Part shown: piece after piece, positions 39,901-48,718 of the stretch | How the letters are laid out: each line of letters opens with the position of its first letter | How positions within the stretch are numbered: position 1 is the stretch's first letter | Assembly (NCBI GenBank): GCA_019309045.1 | Contig: JAFDGZ010000007.1 | Location: 1-64,000, forward strand | Reading direction: 5' to 3' | DNA: 64,000 nt | From: Deltaproteobacteria bacterium | Lineage (GTDB): Bacteria; Desulfobacterota; Syntrophobacteria; BM002 | The notes under the pieces: generated by a model | Databases searched by the model: none | What the model was told of the DNA's origin: nothing | The model's input: only the letters and a program-made list of their open reading frames with translations | Made by a program: the position numbers and the translations under genes

Positions 39901-40974
39901 TCAGGACCTATATCGCGACCTGTGGGTAAGACCCTCGGCGATGGCGGCAATGTCTCCCTGGTGATATGTTTTGGTCAGACTTCTCAAAAAGACGTACTCC
40001 TCGCAGGAACGCCTGCTGGCAATTTCTGAGAACCGCTGCCAGGCGACTGGCAGGGAAGCAGCGAAATGTGTTTTCCCTTTGACCAGACTGAGAAAGGAAA
40101 AAGCGGCCAGCATTTGCAAGATCCGGCATAGTGCCACGTGGGGGTATCCCCGAAGATATTTTCTCTGACTGGTGCCGGTAAACTCGGCAAAGTGTTCGGT
40201 ATACTTTCTTAACAGGCTAGCTTTGAGATCTTCTGGAATCTCGACATAGGCATCTTCGAGCAGTGCAGCCAGATCATATTGAGGCGGCCCCAAACGACCG
40301 CCTTGAAAATCAATGACGTATACGCGGCCTCTGTTGATCATCAGATTGCGCGACTGAAAATCCCGATGGAGGAAAAATCTCCCGAGCCTCTCGTCTCCTG
40401 CGCGTGAGGCCAGAAGCGTATATTCAGGAGCCACCTCTTCCCAGGGGACCTTCATGCCGAGCACCTTGCAAAGGCAGCTGTTGTGAAAATATTTCAGCTC
40501 CCGTTCAACAATGAAGTGCCTGTCGTAGCTGGGAGTATCAAAGCAGTATGTTGTATCGAGGTTGTGGGCGGCCAAAACTTGCATCTTCACCAGGAGCTCC
40601 ACGGCCTGCTCATAATAGAGCGCCATGTCTCGGCGGCCGGCGGCAACTGCCTCCTGTAAATGAAGTGAGCCCAGATCTTCGAGGAGTATCATGCGGTCTG
40701 CCTGGGCATAAAACAGTATGCGGGGCACAGGAATGCCTTTCGCCAAGAGATGGTTCCCCATGTAAACAAAGGAATCATTCTCGTTCGGGAATGTCTGATC
40801 CCGGGAAGGGCACCAACACAGAACCACGGTGTGTCTGCCGTCGGCAACCCGGTAGAAGAGCCGATCTGAACCATCTCCGTGCAGGGCCTGCCAGCGGAGA
40901 ATCCCTGTCAGCTTCGTTTTCTTTCGGATCCAGGCTTCGGCCTTCTTTTCTGGCAGTTTGACCTCTGCAGCCAC
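39901..40974 (-). CDS. Sugar kinase / phosphotransferase of the AmgK family
   Basis: This 357-residue protein belongs to the aminoglycoside-phosphotransferase fold family that includes AmgK, the anomeric MurNAc/GlcNAc kinase of peptidoglycan recycling. The N-lobe has LHGDGSDRLFYRV and MILLEDLG. The catalytic loop is HRDFQSRNLMI and the metal-binding motif is VIDFQGGRLGPPQYDLAALL. It lies 57 bp after the MurU-like gene and 43 bp before der, and nagZ diverges nearby. This arrangement supports AmgK. The family also includes other kinases of unknown substrate, so the name is withheld. Confidence 0.8.
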   Translation of the reverse strand: MAAEVKLPEKKAEAWIRKKTKLTGILRWQALHGDGSDRLFYRVADGRHTVVLCWCPSRDQTFPNENDSFVYMGNHLLAKGIPVPRILFYAQADRMILLEDLGSLHLQEAVAAGRRDMALYYEQAVELLVKMQVLAAHNLDTTYCFDTPSYDRHFIVERELKYFHNSCLCKVLGMKVPWEEVAPEYTLLASRAGDERLGRFFLHRDFQSRNLMINRGRVYVIDFQGGRLGPPQYDLAALLEDAYVEIPEDLKASLLRKYTEHFAEFTGTSQRKYLRGYPHVALCRILQMLAAFSFLSLVKGKTHFAASLPVAWQRFSEIASRRSCEEYVFLRSLTKTYHQGDIAAIAEGLTHRSRYRS

Positions 40975-41031
40975 TGGCTTCTCCTGAGTGTTACCCTGTT
41001 TGCGGCAGAGTACTCCTCAGCTGCTCGATAT

Positions 41032-42045
41032 TCATTGCCCCGGCAGCTTCTCCTGCAATGCCTCCCGCGTCTTTCCCTGCTCAGCTCCATCTGAACTAAT
41101 GCCTTGCGCCAGGACCGCCCCGACAACCGACTGGTTTACCGCCACCCCATCGGCAACGATACTGCGCCTTACTGTACAGCCCACCTTCACCTGGACCCCG
41201 TCCCATAGTATGCTGTCCACAATAGTCACCCGGTCCTCTATTCGACAACCTTTTCCTATCCAGACCATACCCCGCAACTCTACTCCAGCTCCCAGCTTCG
41301 CGGTGCTGTCTACCGCGGCAGTGCGGCAGTGCCTCCCGGTCAACTCTTGGTCTGCTGTGCCATTGGCGAACTCCCTGTGCACCTGCACATAGGCTGCCAG
41401 GCTGCCCAATTCGCGCCAGCAACGTTTGTCTACTACCAGGCCGATAATTCTCTCACCCGTCGAGATAAGACTGCGGTAGCAATCGATTATAGAAACAGCG
41501 CCATCCGGGATATGAGCAAGGATCTGGGGATCTATTACCTGTATGCCAGTAAAAGCTAGATTCTTGCTGCCTGCCTCGCGCCTGAAGGCAACAATTCGCC
41601 CGTCAGCACCAACAGCTACATTGTTGAACTTCGGCTCATCAACAAGTACCATAGTAACGCTGGCGCCAGAGTCTTTATGGTATCGCAGTACTTCCTGGAG
41701 ATCGATGCAACTGAGAATGTCGCCGTTGATGACCACGAAGGGACGCTCATCCCAAAAGTCTTTCACATTGCGAATACCGCCTCCTGTGCCAAGCAGCTTT
41801 TTTTCCACTCGGACCTCCACAGGAATACCGAAGTCATGGCGACTCAGGTGTCTGCAGAGCACTTCGCTGAGATGATAAGCATTGAGGATCACTGACTCGG
41901 CGCCCCAATCCTCGAGATAATCAAGCAATGTATGGAGAAGTGGTCTGTTGCAAACTGGCACCAGCACCTTTGGCCGGCTGAAAGTAAGCGGCCGAAGTCG
42001 AGTCCCCAGACCAGCACAAAGAATCATCGCTTTGAAAGGAGTCAT
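41032..42045 (-). CDS. Sugar-1-phosphate nucleotidyltransferase (MurU/mannose-1-P guanylyltransferase-like)
   Basis: The 337-residue protein has the nucleotidyltransferase loop AMILCAGLGTRLRPLTFSRPK, then VPVCNRPLLHTLLDYLEDWG, KKLLGTGGGIRNV and FVVINGDIL. A left-handed beta-helix tail follows from about residue 245 (GAGVELRGMVWIGKGCRIED). MurU of Pseudomonas, which makes UDP-MurNAc from MurNAc-1-phosphate, lacks this tail (my recollection of about 225 residues). The tandem arrangement with an AmgK-like kinase supports MurU-like activity; a mannose- or glucose-1-phosphate substrate remains possible. Confidence 0.8.
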   Translation of the reverse strand: MTPFKAMILCAGLGTRLRPLTFSRPKVLVPVCNRPLLHTLLDYLEDWGAESVILNAYHLSEVLCRHLSRHDFGIPVEVRVEKKLLGTGGGIRNVKDFWDERPFVVINGDILSCIDLQEVLRYHKDSGASVTMVLVDEPKFNNVAVGADGRIVAFRREAGSKNLAFTGIQVIDPQILAHIPDGAVSIIDCYRSLISTGERIIGLVVDKRCWRELGSLAAYVQVHREFANGTADQELTGRHCRTAAVDSTAKLGAGVELRGMVWIGKGCRIEDRVTIVDSILWDGVQVKVGCTVRRSIVADGVAVNQSVVGAVLAQGISSDGAEQGKTREALQEKLPGQ

Positions 42046-42483
42046 CTGTCACCTTTAATGAGCCCTCTTCTAGAAGACGTTTGCCCTGGCATCGAGCAGC
42101 ATTTTCCCCGCCTGCTAAAGCACAACATATTTGCCTATATCATGTCAGCTATTCTGCAAATCATTGGCCAACAACACTGCCAGCCACATCTCCACTGGAC
42201 AAAAGTCGCATCCTGTATCAAGATCTTTTATGTAACTGGTCTCATCCGCTAGTTAGGCATTGTGAATGCTGGGACATTGTCGAAGTCCCGCTGTGGCGGG
42301 ACAGCGAGGGCTGCCGCGGGCCAATATTTAGGGAATAAACTTTCACAACCGCAGGCAGCCCAAGCGGAGACAATGCCCCAGCATTCACCCCCCGTACAGT
42401 CGATTATCTTTTAGCAGAAGTTGTGCGGTCGGGCAATTATTCTGCCTGAATATAGGACGACTCCCCAACAGGACGAGGCAACA
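42046..42483. other. Divergent murU-nagZ intergenic region
   Basis: This 438-bp gap holds the inverted-repeat element at 42262-42388. No sigma-70 promoter of good quality was read on either side. Confidence 0.5.
42262..42388. repeat. 127-bp multi-hairpin inverted-repeat element
   Basis: The outer 20-bp arms (42262-42281 and 42369-42388) are inverted repeats with one mismatch (GTGAATGCTGGGACATTG against CAATGCCCCAGCATTCAC). Inside are a perfect GTCCCGC-TGTG-GCGGGAC hairpin (42285-42302) and a GGGCTGCC/GGCAGCCC stem (42308-42361) with an AT-rich loop. It could be a MITE-like repeat or a structured RNA. No target-site duplication was recognised. Confidence 0.75.
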
Positions 42484-43527
42484 ATGATCACTGAAGATCG
42501 CCTGGGTGAACTGTTGATGGTCGGATTTTTCGGGCAGCAACTGGACGAGGCCCTGGTTGCCCACATCCGGGAGTTCAGGCCAGCTGGTCTGATCTTTTTC
42601 AAGAGAAATGTGATTTCTCCCTTGCAGCTGGCTCGACTCACGTGCAGCATCCAGAATCTGGCTCTGGAGGAGCTTGGCCGGCCACTGCTGCTTGCCATCG
42701 ACCAGGAAGGAGGGCCAGTGAGCCGGCTGCCTTCCCCTTTTGCCCGCTTGCCGGATGCTGTGGCGCTTGGCAGGAAGGGGGTGCACGAGGTGAGCAAATA
42801 TGCCCAGCTCACAGCCACTGAACTGCGTCTCGTGGGGTTGAACACGAATCTGGCACCAGTCCTTGACATCAGTGACGACACCGGTTTCATGTACCGCCGT
42901 TCATACGGCAACGATCCTGAGTTGGTAACCAAGTGCGGCGTCGCTGCCATCGAGGCCACCCAGAGTAGTGGAATCATTGCCACCGCAAAACATTTTCCTG
43001 GACTCGGCGCTGCCCAGCAAGATCCACATCATGTGCTGCCTGCGGTGGCTGCCAGCAGCAGAGATCTGCGCTCTAATCACATAAAACCTTTTCTGGCAGC
43101 TGTGCAATGCTCGGTGGCTTGCATCATGACTTCCCATGCCCTCTACCCTTCAGTCGATGCCAGGTTTCCAGGAACGTTTTCCCCGACCATACTCAAGGTG
43201 CTGCTTCGCCAGGAGCTTGGTTTTGCCGGGGTGGTAATCACAGATGACCTGGAAATGGGGGCAGTCGGCGGCCAATATTCTCTGAAGGAGGCAGCTGTAG
43301 CTGCTCTTCGAGCCGGTGCTGATCTGCTGCTGGTGTGCAATGATCTCGCTAAAATGAGAGTTGTTGCAGCAGCAATTAGTGAGGCACTCAGGAAAGGGAC
43401 TCTCTCCTACGAGGAGCTTCAGAAGTCACTGCAAAGGCTGGAACTGCTCAGGGAATCCTACTTGCATCCTGCGCCATTGGCAGATCTACAGGAGGTGCGC
43501 TCTTATTTCAAACTGCAAGAGGAATAG
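42484..43527 (+). CDS. nagZ: Beta-N-acetylhexosaminidase (GH3, NagZ)
   Basis: NagZ removes GlcNAc from anhydromuropeptides during cell-wall recycling. I chose the ATG at 42484 (AGGACGAGG upstream), giving 347 residues. There is no signal peptide, consistent with the cytosolic recycling enzyme. GH3 landmarks are LAIDQEGGPVSRLPSPFA, the KHFPGLG...DPHH loop that carries the His/Asp acid-base dyad in NagZ, and VVITDDLEMGAVG with the nucleophile Asp. It diverges from murU-like and amgK-like genes, fitting one salvage pathway. Confidence 0.92.
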   Translation: MITEDRLGELLMVGFFGQQLDEALVAHIREFRPAGLIFFKRNVISPLQLARLTCSIQNLALEELGRPLLLAIDQEGGPVSRLPSPFARLPDAVALGRKGVHEVSKYAQLTATELRLVGLNTNLAPVLDISDDTGFMYRRSYGNDPELVTKCGVAAIEATQSSGIIATAKHFPGLGAAQQDPHHVLPAVAASSRDLRSNHIKPFLAAVQCSVACIMTSHALYPSVDARFPGTFSPTILKVLLRQELGFAGVVITDDLEMGAVGGQYSLKEAAVAALRAGADLLLVCNDLAKMRVVAAAISEALRKGTLSYEELQKSLQRLELLRESYLHPAPLADLQEVRSYFKLQEE

Positions 43528-43607
43528 AGGCTGTTCAATAATTCAGGGTCTGCATGTTTCGCTGCCCTGAGCCTGCTGGTTCGAGGCAGCCGGCAGGCTC
43601 TGGCCTC

Positions 43608-44018
43608 TCATTCGTCCAGCTGTTCCGAATTACCTTGCGAAGATGAGCCCAGCATTTTTTTGGGGTTGTCTCCGACGCGCATGGTAAAGACACCCCCCAG
43701 GATGCTTATCTCGTGATTGCGTTCAGCAAGATTCAGCTGTCCCACAGTGTGCCGTAGATCCCTGACTTGTTCTCTGATTTTGCGGTAGACGAACACCAGG
43801 CCGCTGGCTGACAGCACAAACATAACCAACAGCAGCCAAAGCGGAGTCGTCAACACTGTGCCCATTACCACAATAGTGCCAATGATGCCAAGAAGTAGCA
43901 AAACTTGCGCTACCACAATCAGGTGGAAATAGAATATCCCTTTGCCTATGGTTGTCTCGCGGCCCCCGCCCGAGTTCACTGCACTCTTCCTACCCCTCAA
44001 TATCCGACCTTTCCACAT
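43608..44018 (-). CDS. Two-helix membrane protein, unknown function
   Basis: The likely start is the ATG at 44018 (GGAAGG upstream), giving 136 residues; an ATG at 44039 is an alternative. Two strong hydrophobic helices are visible (YFHLIVVAQVLLLLGIIGTI and LWLLLVMFVLSASGLVFVY). A charged coil (REQVRDLRHTVGQLNLAER) and a short soluble tail follow. It overlaps the end of the preceding membrane gene, so the two are likely cotranscribed and may interact. No family is recognised. Confidence 0.65.
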   Translation of the reverse strand: MWKGRILRGRKSAVNSGGGRETTIGKGIFYFHLIVVAQVLLLLGIIGTIVVMGTVLTTPLWLLLVMFVLSASGLVFVYRKIREQVRDLRHTVGQLNLAERNHEISILGGVFTMRVGDNPKKMLGSSSQGNSEQLDE

Positions 44019-44817
44019 CAGATCGATTCCTTCCCTCATCTGCCTCTGCCGCTGCTGTCTCGCAGTGATCTGTCAACAGCAAAGAATCTTTATGTTCCAG
44101 CAGTTCCCTGTCCAGACGATACTTTTCCAGATCGAACTGGTTTTTGAGCATCTGCTGTGATAGACGATAACGCAAATAGATGACCCAGACAACCAGCAGC
44201 GCAAAAAAGATCGCCAGTGCTGGCAGCAGCCACGGGAACTCCTTCATCATTGCCAGCACCACTTTTCCCGCATTCACAAGAAAGTCCGGCACCAGCCAGA
44301 AAAGGACTGCTCCTGCCACAAGCAGTGCTCCCAGGTGAAATATCGAAAAGCGCTGCAGAGACAGTTGCAAGGAACTCAACCGTCCAGTTCTGCTGCCTTC
44401 TTCTTCCCTGGAATCTCCTGTGCTCGACTCCCCATAGATCAGAGCCAGATACACTCGGATGAGAAAGGCAAGGAGCAGTATGAGACCTATGGGTATGCCC
44501 ACGGCGGCTGCCAACCAGATTCTCGTCGGGAATGGCCGCGACTCACGCTGAACATGAATCTGGTAGTTTGCCAGAGGCCCGTGAGTTTCCTCGAACAGCA
44601 TCTTTTCATATCTGGTCAGGGCATTTCCTGGAGCCTCGTATACCACTCTTCCCTGGGCATCAGAGACAATCAGCCTGGTACTGTCGCCTGCCTGACTGGC
44701 CGCAACCAGATAAATCAATACCTCCAGCAACAACAGCACCGCAACACTGGCCACCAGAGTGATCCGCTGCTGGAGCTTGTCTCCCAATAAATCAAAGGCC
44801 TTCATCTTATTTGCCAT
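43990..44817 (-). CDS. Membrane protein of unknown function, 275 residues
   Basis: One N-terminal TM (ITLVASVAVLLLLEVLIYLVA) is followed by a short extracytoplasmic segment (RLIVSDAQGRVVYEAPGN). Then come three further hydrophobic segments (IWLAAAVGIPIGLILLLAFL; FHLGALLVAGAVLFWLV; PWLLPALAIFFALLVVWVIY) and a charged C-terminal tail (KYRLDRELLEHKDSLLLTD). The extracytoplasmic loop looks like a small sensor module, but there is no kinase or GGDEF domain. It is coupled to the two-helix protein downstream. Confidence 0.7.
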   Translation of the reverse strand: MANKMKAFDLLGDKLQQRITLVASVAVLLLLEVLIYLVAASQAGDSTRLIVSDAQGRVVYEAPGNALTRYEKMLFEETHGPLANYQIHVQRESRPFPTRIWLAAAVGIPIGLILLLAFLIRVYLALIYGESSTGDSREEEGSRTGRLSSLQLSLQRFSIFHLGALLVAGAVLFWLVPDFLVNAGKVVLAMMKEFPWLLPALAIFFALLVVWVIYLRYRLSQQMLKNQFDLEKYRLDRELLEHKDSLLLTDHCETAAAEADEGRNRSDVERSDIEG

Positions 44818-45201
44818 TACTGTTTCACAAACAGAATTCTCCAGGTTTCCTTTTCAGAAAAGATGTAAAGTATCATCCACCTCCCTGTCTGTCAAAGGAC
44901 AATCCGCTCAGCAAGAGTTTTGCTATTGTTTGCCTCAATGGAGGATGCCTGGAGATAACAGCGAAGCACTATATCAGGCTGTCCCAGATGGCAGCTTTTC
45001 CTATTGACTGGCTTGAGGGGGGATGAACCAGTTAACCACAGTGTTCAGGCAAGTTCGCAGCTGCTGGGAAAAACGGGGGAAAGGAGCCAGTTGCTGGCGA
45101 AAAAGCAGGAGTTTGCCTGCAAATCGGCGAGCCATGATGCCACTGCCATGTCCATGGTGCCACTCACCCTGTGATGCTATGCTGGAGATGGCCGGTTTAA
45201 C
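44818..45201. other. Gene-free stretch upstream of the membrane-protein pair
   Basis: I see no convincing gene. A plus-strand frame at 45023-45307 has GGGGGG before its ATG, but it is Arg/Cys-rich and runs antisense into the YihY gene. Confidence 0.4.
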
Positions 45202-46557
45202 TCAGAGGGGGGTCTTCTTTGCTGCCAGGCCTTCCCTTTCTGCGGAACTGTTGCGCAAATCCAACAAGTCTGCCACGGACAAACCCTCCACCCCTCTCCT
45301 GCCTTGATCACGAATACGGTTGAGAATATCTGCCACCACCTTGCCATGACCGTCCGCTGCTGCTGGAGCAGGACTGCCACCTTTGCCCTCCAGTCCTTCC
45401 ACCAGTTCAAAGAGTTTCAAATGTCTCATATCTTTCGCCGGCAGCACCACCCTGCCATTTTCTCCGCTACAACTCAAGGCTCCCAGATGCTCCAGGGTCT
45501 CCACCAGAGAGCGGGCCTCTTGTGGCGGCAGATGAAGAGTTTCAGCCAGTTCTAGATCGGTGAGCGGACTTTTGCCCTGTTGAAATCTTTCTCCCACACA
45601 CAACAGTAGTCTCAGGCCCCAGTAGGTCTTATTCGTCAAGGGTTCGGAACTCCAACGCTGCTGCAGTCTGAAGGTAGCAAAGTTTTGATGGGCAAACGCT
45701 ACCTCAGCACCTAGCAGCAGGATCACCCAGCTCAAGAAAATCCAGATGAGCAGCATAGGCAGCTGCGACAGGGCTCCATAAACGGCACTCCAATTGTGAA
45801 AAGCAAACTGGTAGTGGATATAGGCCCATTGAGACAACTGCCAGAGGGTGCCGCCAATGATGCCGCCAGTAGAGGCGGACACCGGGTTTACCCTGGTGTT
45901 TGGCATAAAAAGATAGATGAATGAAAAGGCAAGCCACATGACCAGAAAGGGAGCAAACTTCAACAAATAGACATATAGATGACCGAAGACGCCTATGCTT
46001 ATGAGTTCCCGCGTCACAGAGTGATTCTTGACAAAGGTGGTCAAGCTCATGGTAGCAAAGATCGACACGGGCAGGATCACCAGGAGGCCCAGATAATCGC
46101 TGCATTTGCGCAGCCATGGTCTACCTCGCCCCACCTTCCAAATTTGATTGAAGGCCATTTCCACATTGGTAAGCACCAGGATCATAGTAATAAAGAGAAA
46201 GGTAATGCCCAGAGTACCCAGAGAACCTACATTGATGCGGTCCACGTAGACGAGAATACGTTCAGCAATGGCATGGGAACCTCCAGTCAAGCGCTCGAGT
46301 ATAAATGGCTGCAACGCTCTCTGAATTCCCAGACCTTTCAAGATGGCAAACATGAGGGCTAGAAGCGGCACCAGAGTCAAAAGGGTTGTGTAAGTGAGAC
46401 CGGAGGCGCGCAGCAAACAGTTGTCGCGCCAAAATTCCCGCCAGACATAGACAGTGAGTTGCAGCTGACGGTATAAACCTGCTCTCAGCCTGGAAGAAGA
46501 ATCTTCTTCGAGCAGCCAGAGATCATTGCTGAAAAATTTCTTGAGACGAACAAACAT
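45202..46557 (-). CDS. YihY/BrkB-family membrane protein
   Basis: This 451-residue protein has the YihY core: RDNCLLRASGLTYTTLLTLVPLLALMFA, several TM helices (for example YLGLLVILPVSIFATMSL; LLIWIFLSWVILLLGAEVAF), and NTRVNPVSASTGGIIGGTLWQ. The C-terminal ~110 residues look like a winged helix (SPLTDLELAETLHLPPQEAR), a fusion common in the deltaproteobacterial members. The family has been annotated as RNase BN, which is not supported by later work as I recall. The true function is unknown. Confidence 0.85.
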   Translation of the reverse strand: MFVRLKKFFSNDLWLLEEDSSSRLRAGLYRQLQLTVYVWREFWRDNCLLRASGLTYTTLLTLVPLLALMFAILKGLGIQRALQPFILERLTGGSHAIAERILVYVDRINVGSLGTLGITFLFITMILVLTNVEMAFNQIWKVGRGRPWLRKCSDYLGLLVILPVSIFATMSLTTFVKNHSVTRELISIGVFGHLYVYLLKFAPFLVMWLAFSFIYLFMPNTRVNPVSASTGGIIGGTLWQLSQWAYIHYQFAFHNWSAVYGALSQLPMLLIWIFLSWVILLLGAEVAFAHQNFATFRLQQRWSSEPLTNKTYWGLRLLLCVGERFQQGKSPLTDLELAETLHLPPQEARSLVETLEHLGALSCSGENGRVVLPAKDMRHLKLFELVEGLEGKGGSPAPAAADGHGKVVADILNRIRDQGRRGVEGLSVADLLDLRNSSAEREGLAAKKTPL

Positions 46558-46718
46558 TTAAGGATCCTAGTCCATGTCTTGCGCTCAAAAAGGATATTTA
46601 CTGAATGTCCAGGTATTAGGCAAGCAAGATTTTTGCCAGTGCTCCGGCTGCGTTGATTGTAATGCCATCTTTATGGTAGAAGCTCAAAGAAAATCTGAAC
46701 AGGAAGATAACGAAGACC

Positions 46719-47669
46719 TTGGCAAATCACCGTCACCGTCCATACGCTGTTGTGAACCCGGCCGCCGCTCTCGGTGAAACGCGGAGAATGTGGCTCTCCC
46801 TTGTCGAACGTCTCCAGCGGCGAATCGGTCCCTTCCCATGGGATTGGACCAGGGAACCAATGGAGGCATGTCGACTTGTGCGCCGCGCCCTGAAACAGGA
46901 CCACAACCTCATCATCTGTGTCGGGGGTGACGGTACCCTCAACGAGGTGGTCAACGGTTTTTTCTGGCATAACAGCGCAATAAATCCCAGCGCCAGCCTC
47001 GTGGTAGTTGCCTGTGGCTCAGGAGGAGACTTCCGCAGATCCCTGGAAATTGGCGCCTGCCCCCTGGATGCCCTGGCAGCAGTAACATCTGATAAGGTAA
47101 TCGACATAGACCTCGGCAGCATACACTATCACCCTGACCCCGCTACTCGAGCCCAGAGGTTCTTTGTCAATGTGGCCAGCATAGGCGTGCCGGCCGAGGT
47201 AAATCGTCTGCTATCGAAGCAGCCTTCTTTCTTGGGCGGTACTGGCAGATTCCTCCTGGCCACCGTGCAAGCATTGCTGTTCTCAAAACACGTACCAGTG
47301 CGCCTCGAGATTGACAGAAAAGAACGTCTTGACCAGTTCGTCAAGACTATTGCAGTTGCCAACGGACGTTTTTTCGGCGGGGGCATGCAGGTTGCGCCCC
47401 AGGCGAGCCTGGATGACGGCTTGTTGGACATTGTAGTGATTGGCAAGGTGGGGTTGTTAGACTTTCTTGTGTGGGGATCCCGCTTCTATAAAGGCAGGCA
47501 TCTGGAACACCCCAGAGTCAACCTGTTCAGGGCAGCCACCATCCAGGCTAGCAGCCGCCTGTCAGTACCCCTGCAGTCGGTGCCCGTGGAAGTCGACGGA
47601 GAAACTATAGGCATGCTACCCGCTACATTCGAAGTCATGCCAACAGCCATAAGACTGAGACTCCCCTAG
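46719..47669 (+). CDS. Diacylglycerol kinase-family lipid kinase (YegS-like)
   Basis: The 316-residue protein has the DAGK catalytic core: PYAVVNPAAALGETRRMW at the N-terminus, then VGGDGTLNEVVNGFFW with the GGDGT nucleotide loop, and CGSGGDFRRSL. The C-terminal half contains ANGRFFGGGMQVAPQASLDDGLLDIVV, typical of YegS/LCB5 lipid kinases. The start appears to be TTG at 46719, with AGGAAG 13 nt upstream. It phosphorylates a lipid such as diacylglycerol or phosphatidylglycerol; the substrate is not readable. It diverges from the YihY gene. Confidence 0.85.
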   Translation: MANHRHRPYAVVNPAAALGETRRMWLSLVERLQRRIGPFPWDWTREPMEACRLVRRALKQDHNLIICVGGDGTLNEVVNGFFWHNSAINPSASLVVVACGSGGDFRRSLEIGACPLDALAAVTSDKVIDIDLGSIHYHPDPATRAQRFFVNVASIGVPAEVNRLLSKQPSFLGGTGRFLLATVQALLFSKHVPVRLEIDRKERLDQFVKTIAVANGRFFGGGMQVAPQASLDDGLLDIVVIGKVGLLDFLVWGSRFYKGRHLEHPRVNLFRAATIQASSRLSVPLQSVPVEVDGETIGMLPATFEVMPTAIRLRLP

Positions 47670-47696
47670 CAAAATAGCTATCCAGAAAAAAGCACC

Positions 47697-47724
47697 TTGT
47701 GCTTGCGGCTGGCTGTGATACAAT
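47697..47724 (+). promoter_or_regulatory. Sigma-70-type promoter of ssb
   Basis: TTGTGC (47697-47702), 16 bp, then TACAAT (47719-47724) lie 29 bp before the ssb ATG. The -10 is strong; the -35 is 4 of 6. Confidence 0.5.
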
Positions 47725-47753
47725 GCCCTCCATATCTTTCTTGGAGGGGGACC

Positions 47754-48170
47754 ATGGCAGCACTCAACAAGGTAATGCTCATCGGAAATCTCGGCGCTGA
47801 TCCAGAACTTACCTATACCCCAAATGGAACAGCAAAGGCTACCATGAGATTGGCCACTCATGAGACGTGGACCAACAGAGAAGGTGAAAAAGGCGAACGT
47901 ACCGAGTGGCATCGCGTGGTGGCGTGGGGAAGACTGGCAGAGATTTGCGGCCAGTATCTTGCCAAAGGCCGCCAGGTTTTCATCGAAGGGCGATTGCAAA
48001 CCCGTTCATGGGAAGATCGAGAAGGCAACAGGCGCTGGATAACCGAAATAGTTGCCTCCGGTATGCAGATGTTGGGCAGTCCTCGTCAGAGCCAGGATGA
48101 CTCAGCTGTGCCTCCGGTGGATGATGCCGTAGAAGACGCGCCGCCACCGGAAGACGACATCCCTTTTTAG
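47754..48170 (+). CDS. ssb: Single-stranded DNA-binding protein
   Basis: SSB coats single-stranded DNA and recruits replication and repair proteins through its C-terminal tip. I chose the ATG at 47754, directly after GGAGGGGG, giving 138 residues. The OB-fold covers about residues 1-105 ([59 protein letters not shown]). The acidic tail ends in the conserved DDIPF. Confidence 0.95.
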   Translation: MAALNKVMLIGNLGADPELTYTPNGTAKATMRLATHETWTNREGEKGERTEWHRVVAWGRLAEICGQYLAKGRQVFIEGRLQTRSWEDREGNRRWITEIVASGMQMLGSPRQSQDDSAVPPVDDAVEDAPPPEDDIPF

Positions 48171-48409
48171 CCGGCCGCATAATAAACCACCGGGGCTACA
48201 GGGCGGAATTGGCCTGCCAACAACGGACAGGGCTTTTGCCTGGTGTGCGACAGACAGGCTTCTGTGTGGCTGGCGCCGCCTCACATTGGCTGGTAAGCTT
48301 GCTGCTAGTCGGCAATAAGGCGGCTGTTATTATTGTTGGTCAATCCTGGAGTAAAGCGGTGAGTAGTGCCTGGCTATAGAAAATTTTCCGGGCAGTATGC
48401 CTATTAGCC

Positions 48410-48607
48410 TTAACTTTCTTGCTTCTCTTCGATTTTCTTCTTCTCCTGATCAGTTTCCAGCTCGTCGGCTTCGTCAGAAGTAGCCTTCTTGAAGTTCCTG
48501 ATTCCTTTGCCGAGTCCTGAACCTATTTCCGGCAGCTTGCCCGCACCAAAAATAATCAGGATAATTACCAGAATCACCAGCAATTCCGGCATGCCTATTC
48601 CAAACAT
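48410..48607 (-). CDS. tatA: Twin-arginine translocase subunit TatA/TatE
   Basis: TatA oligomers form the pore for folded-protein export. I chose the ATG at 48607 (GAGGTG upstream), giving 65 residues. One N-terminal TM ([21 protein letters not shown]) is followed by the amphipathic helix ([15 protein letters not shown]) and a charged tail. tatB and tatC are not adjacent and must be elsewhere. Confidence 0.93.
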   Translation of the reverse strand: MFGIGMPELLVILVIILIIFGAGKLPEIGSGLGKGIRNFKKATSDEADELETDQEKKKIEEKQES

Positions 48608-48718
48608 AACTTTCACCTCGCATGACCTTGAGGTCTTTAGGCCAACGCCCGCAACACCACCAACCAAAAGATCTCGTTGCTGCCACGTGTCATCGTCAGA
48701 AAAACTGGCGGCAGGCTG

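Noticed and set aside
45023-45307. 94-codon plus-strand frame with a G-rich ribosome-like site
   Set aside because: Arg/Cys/Trp-rich product typical of antisense reading; it runs into the YihY gene on the other strand.
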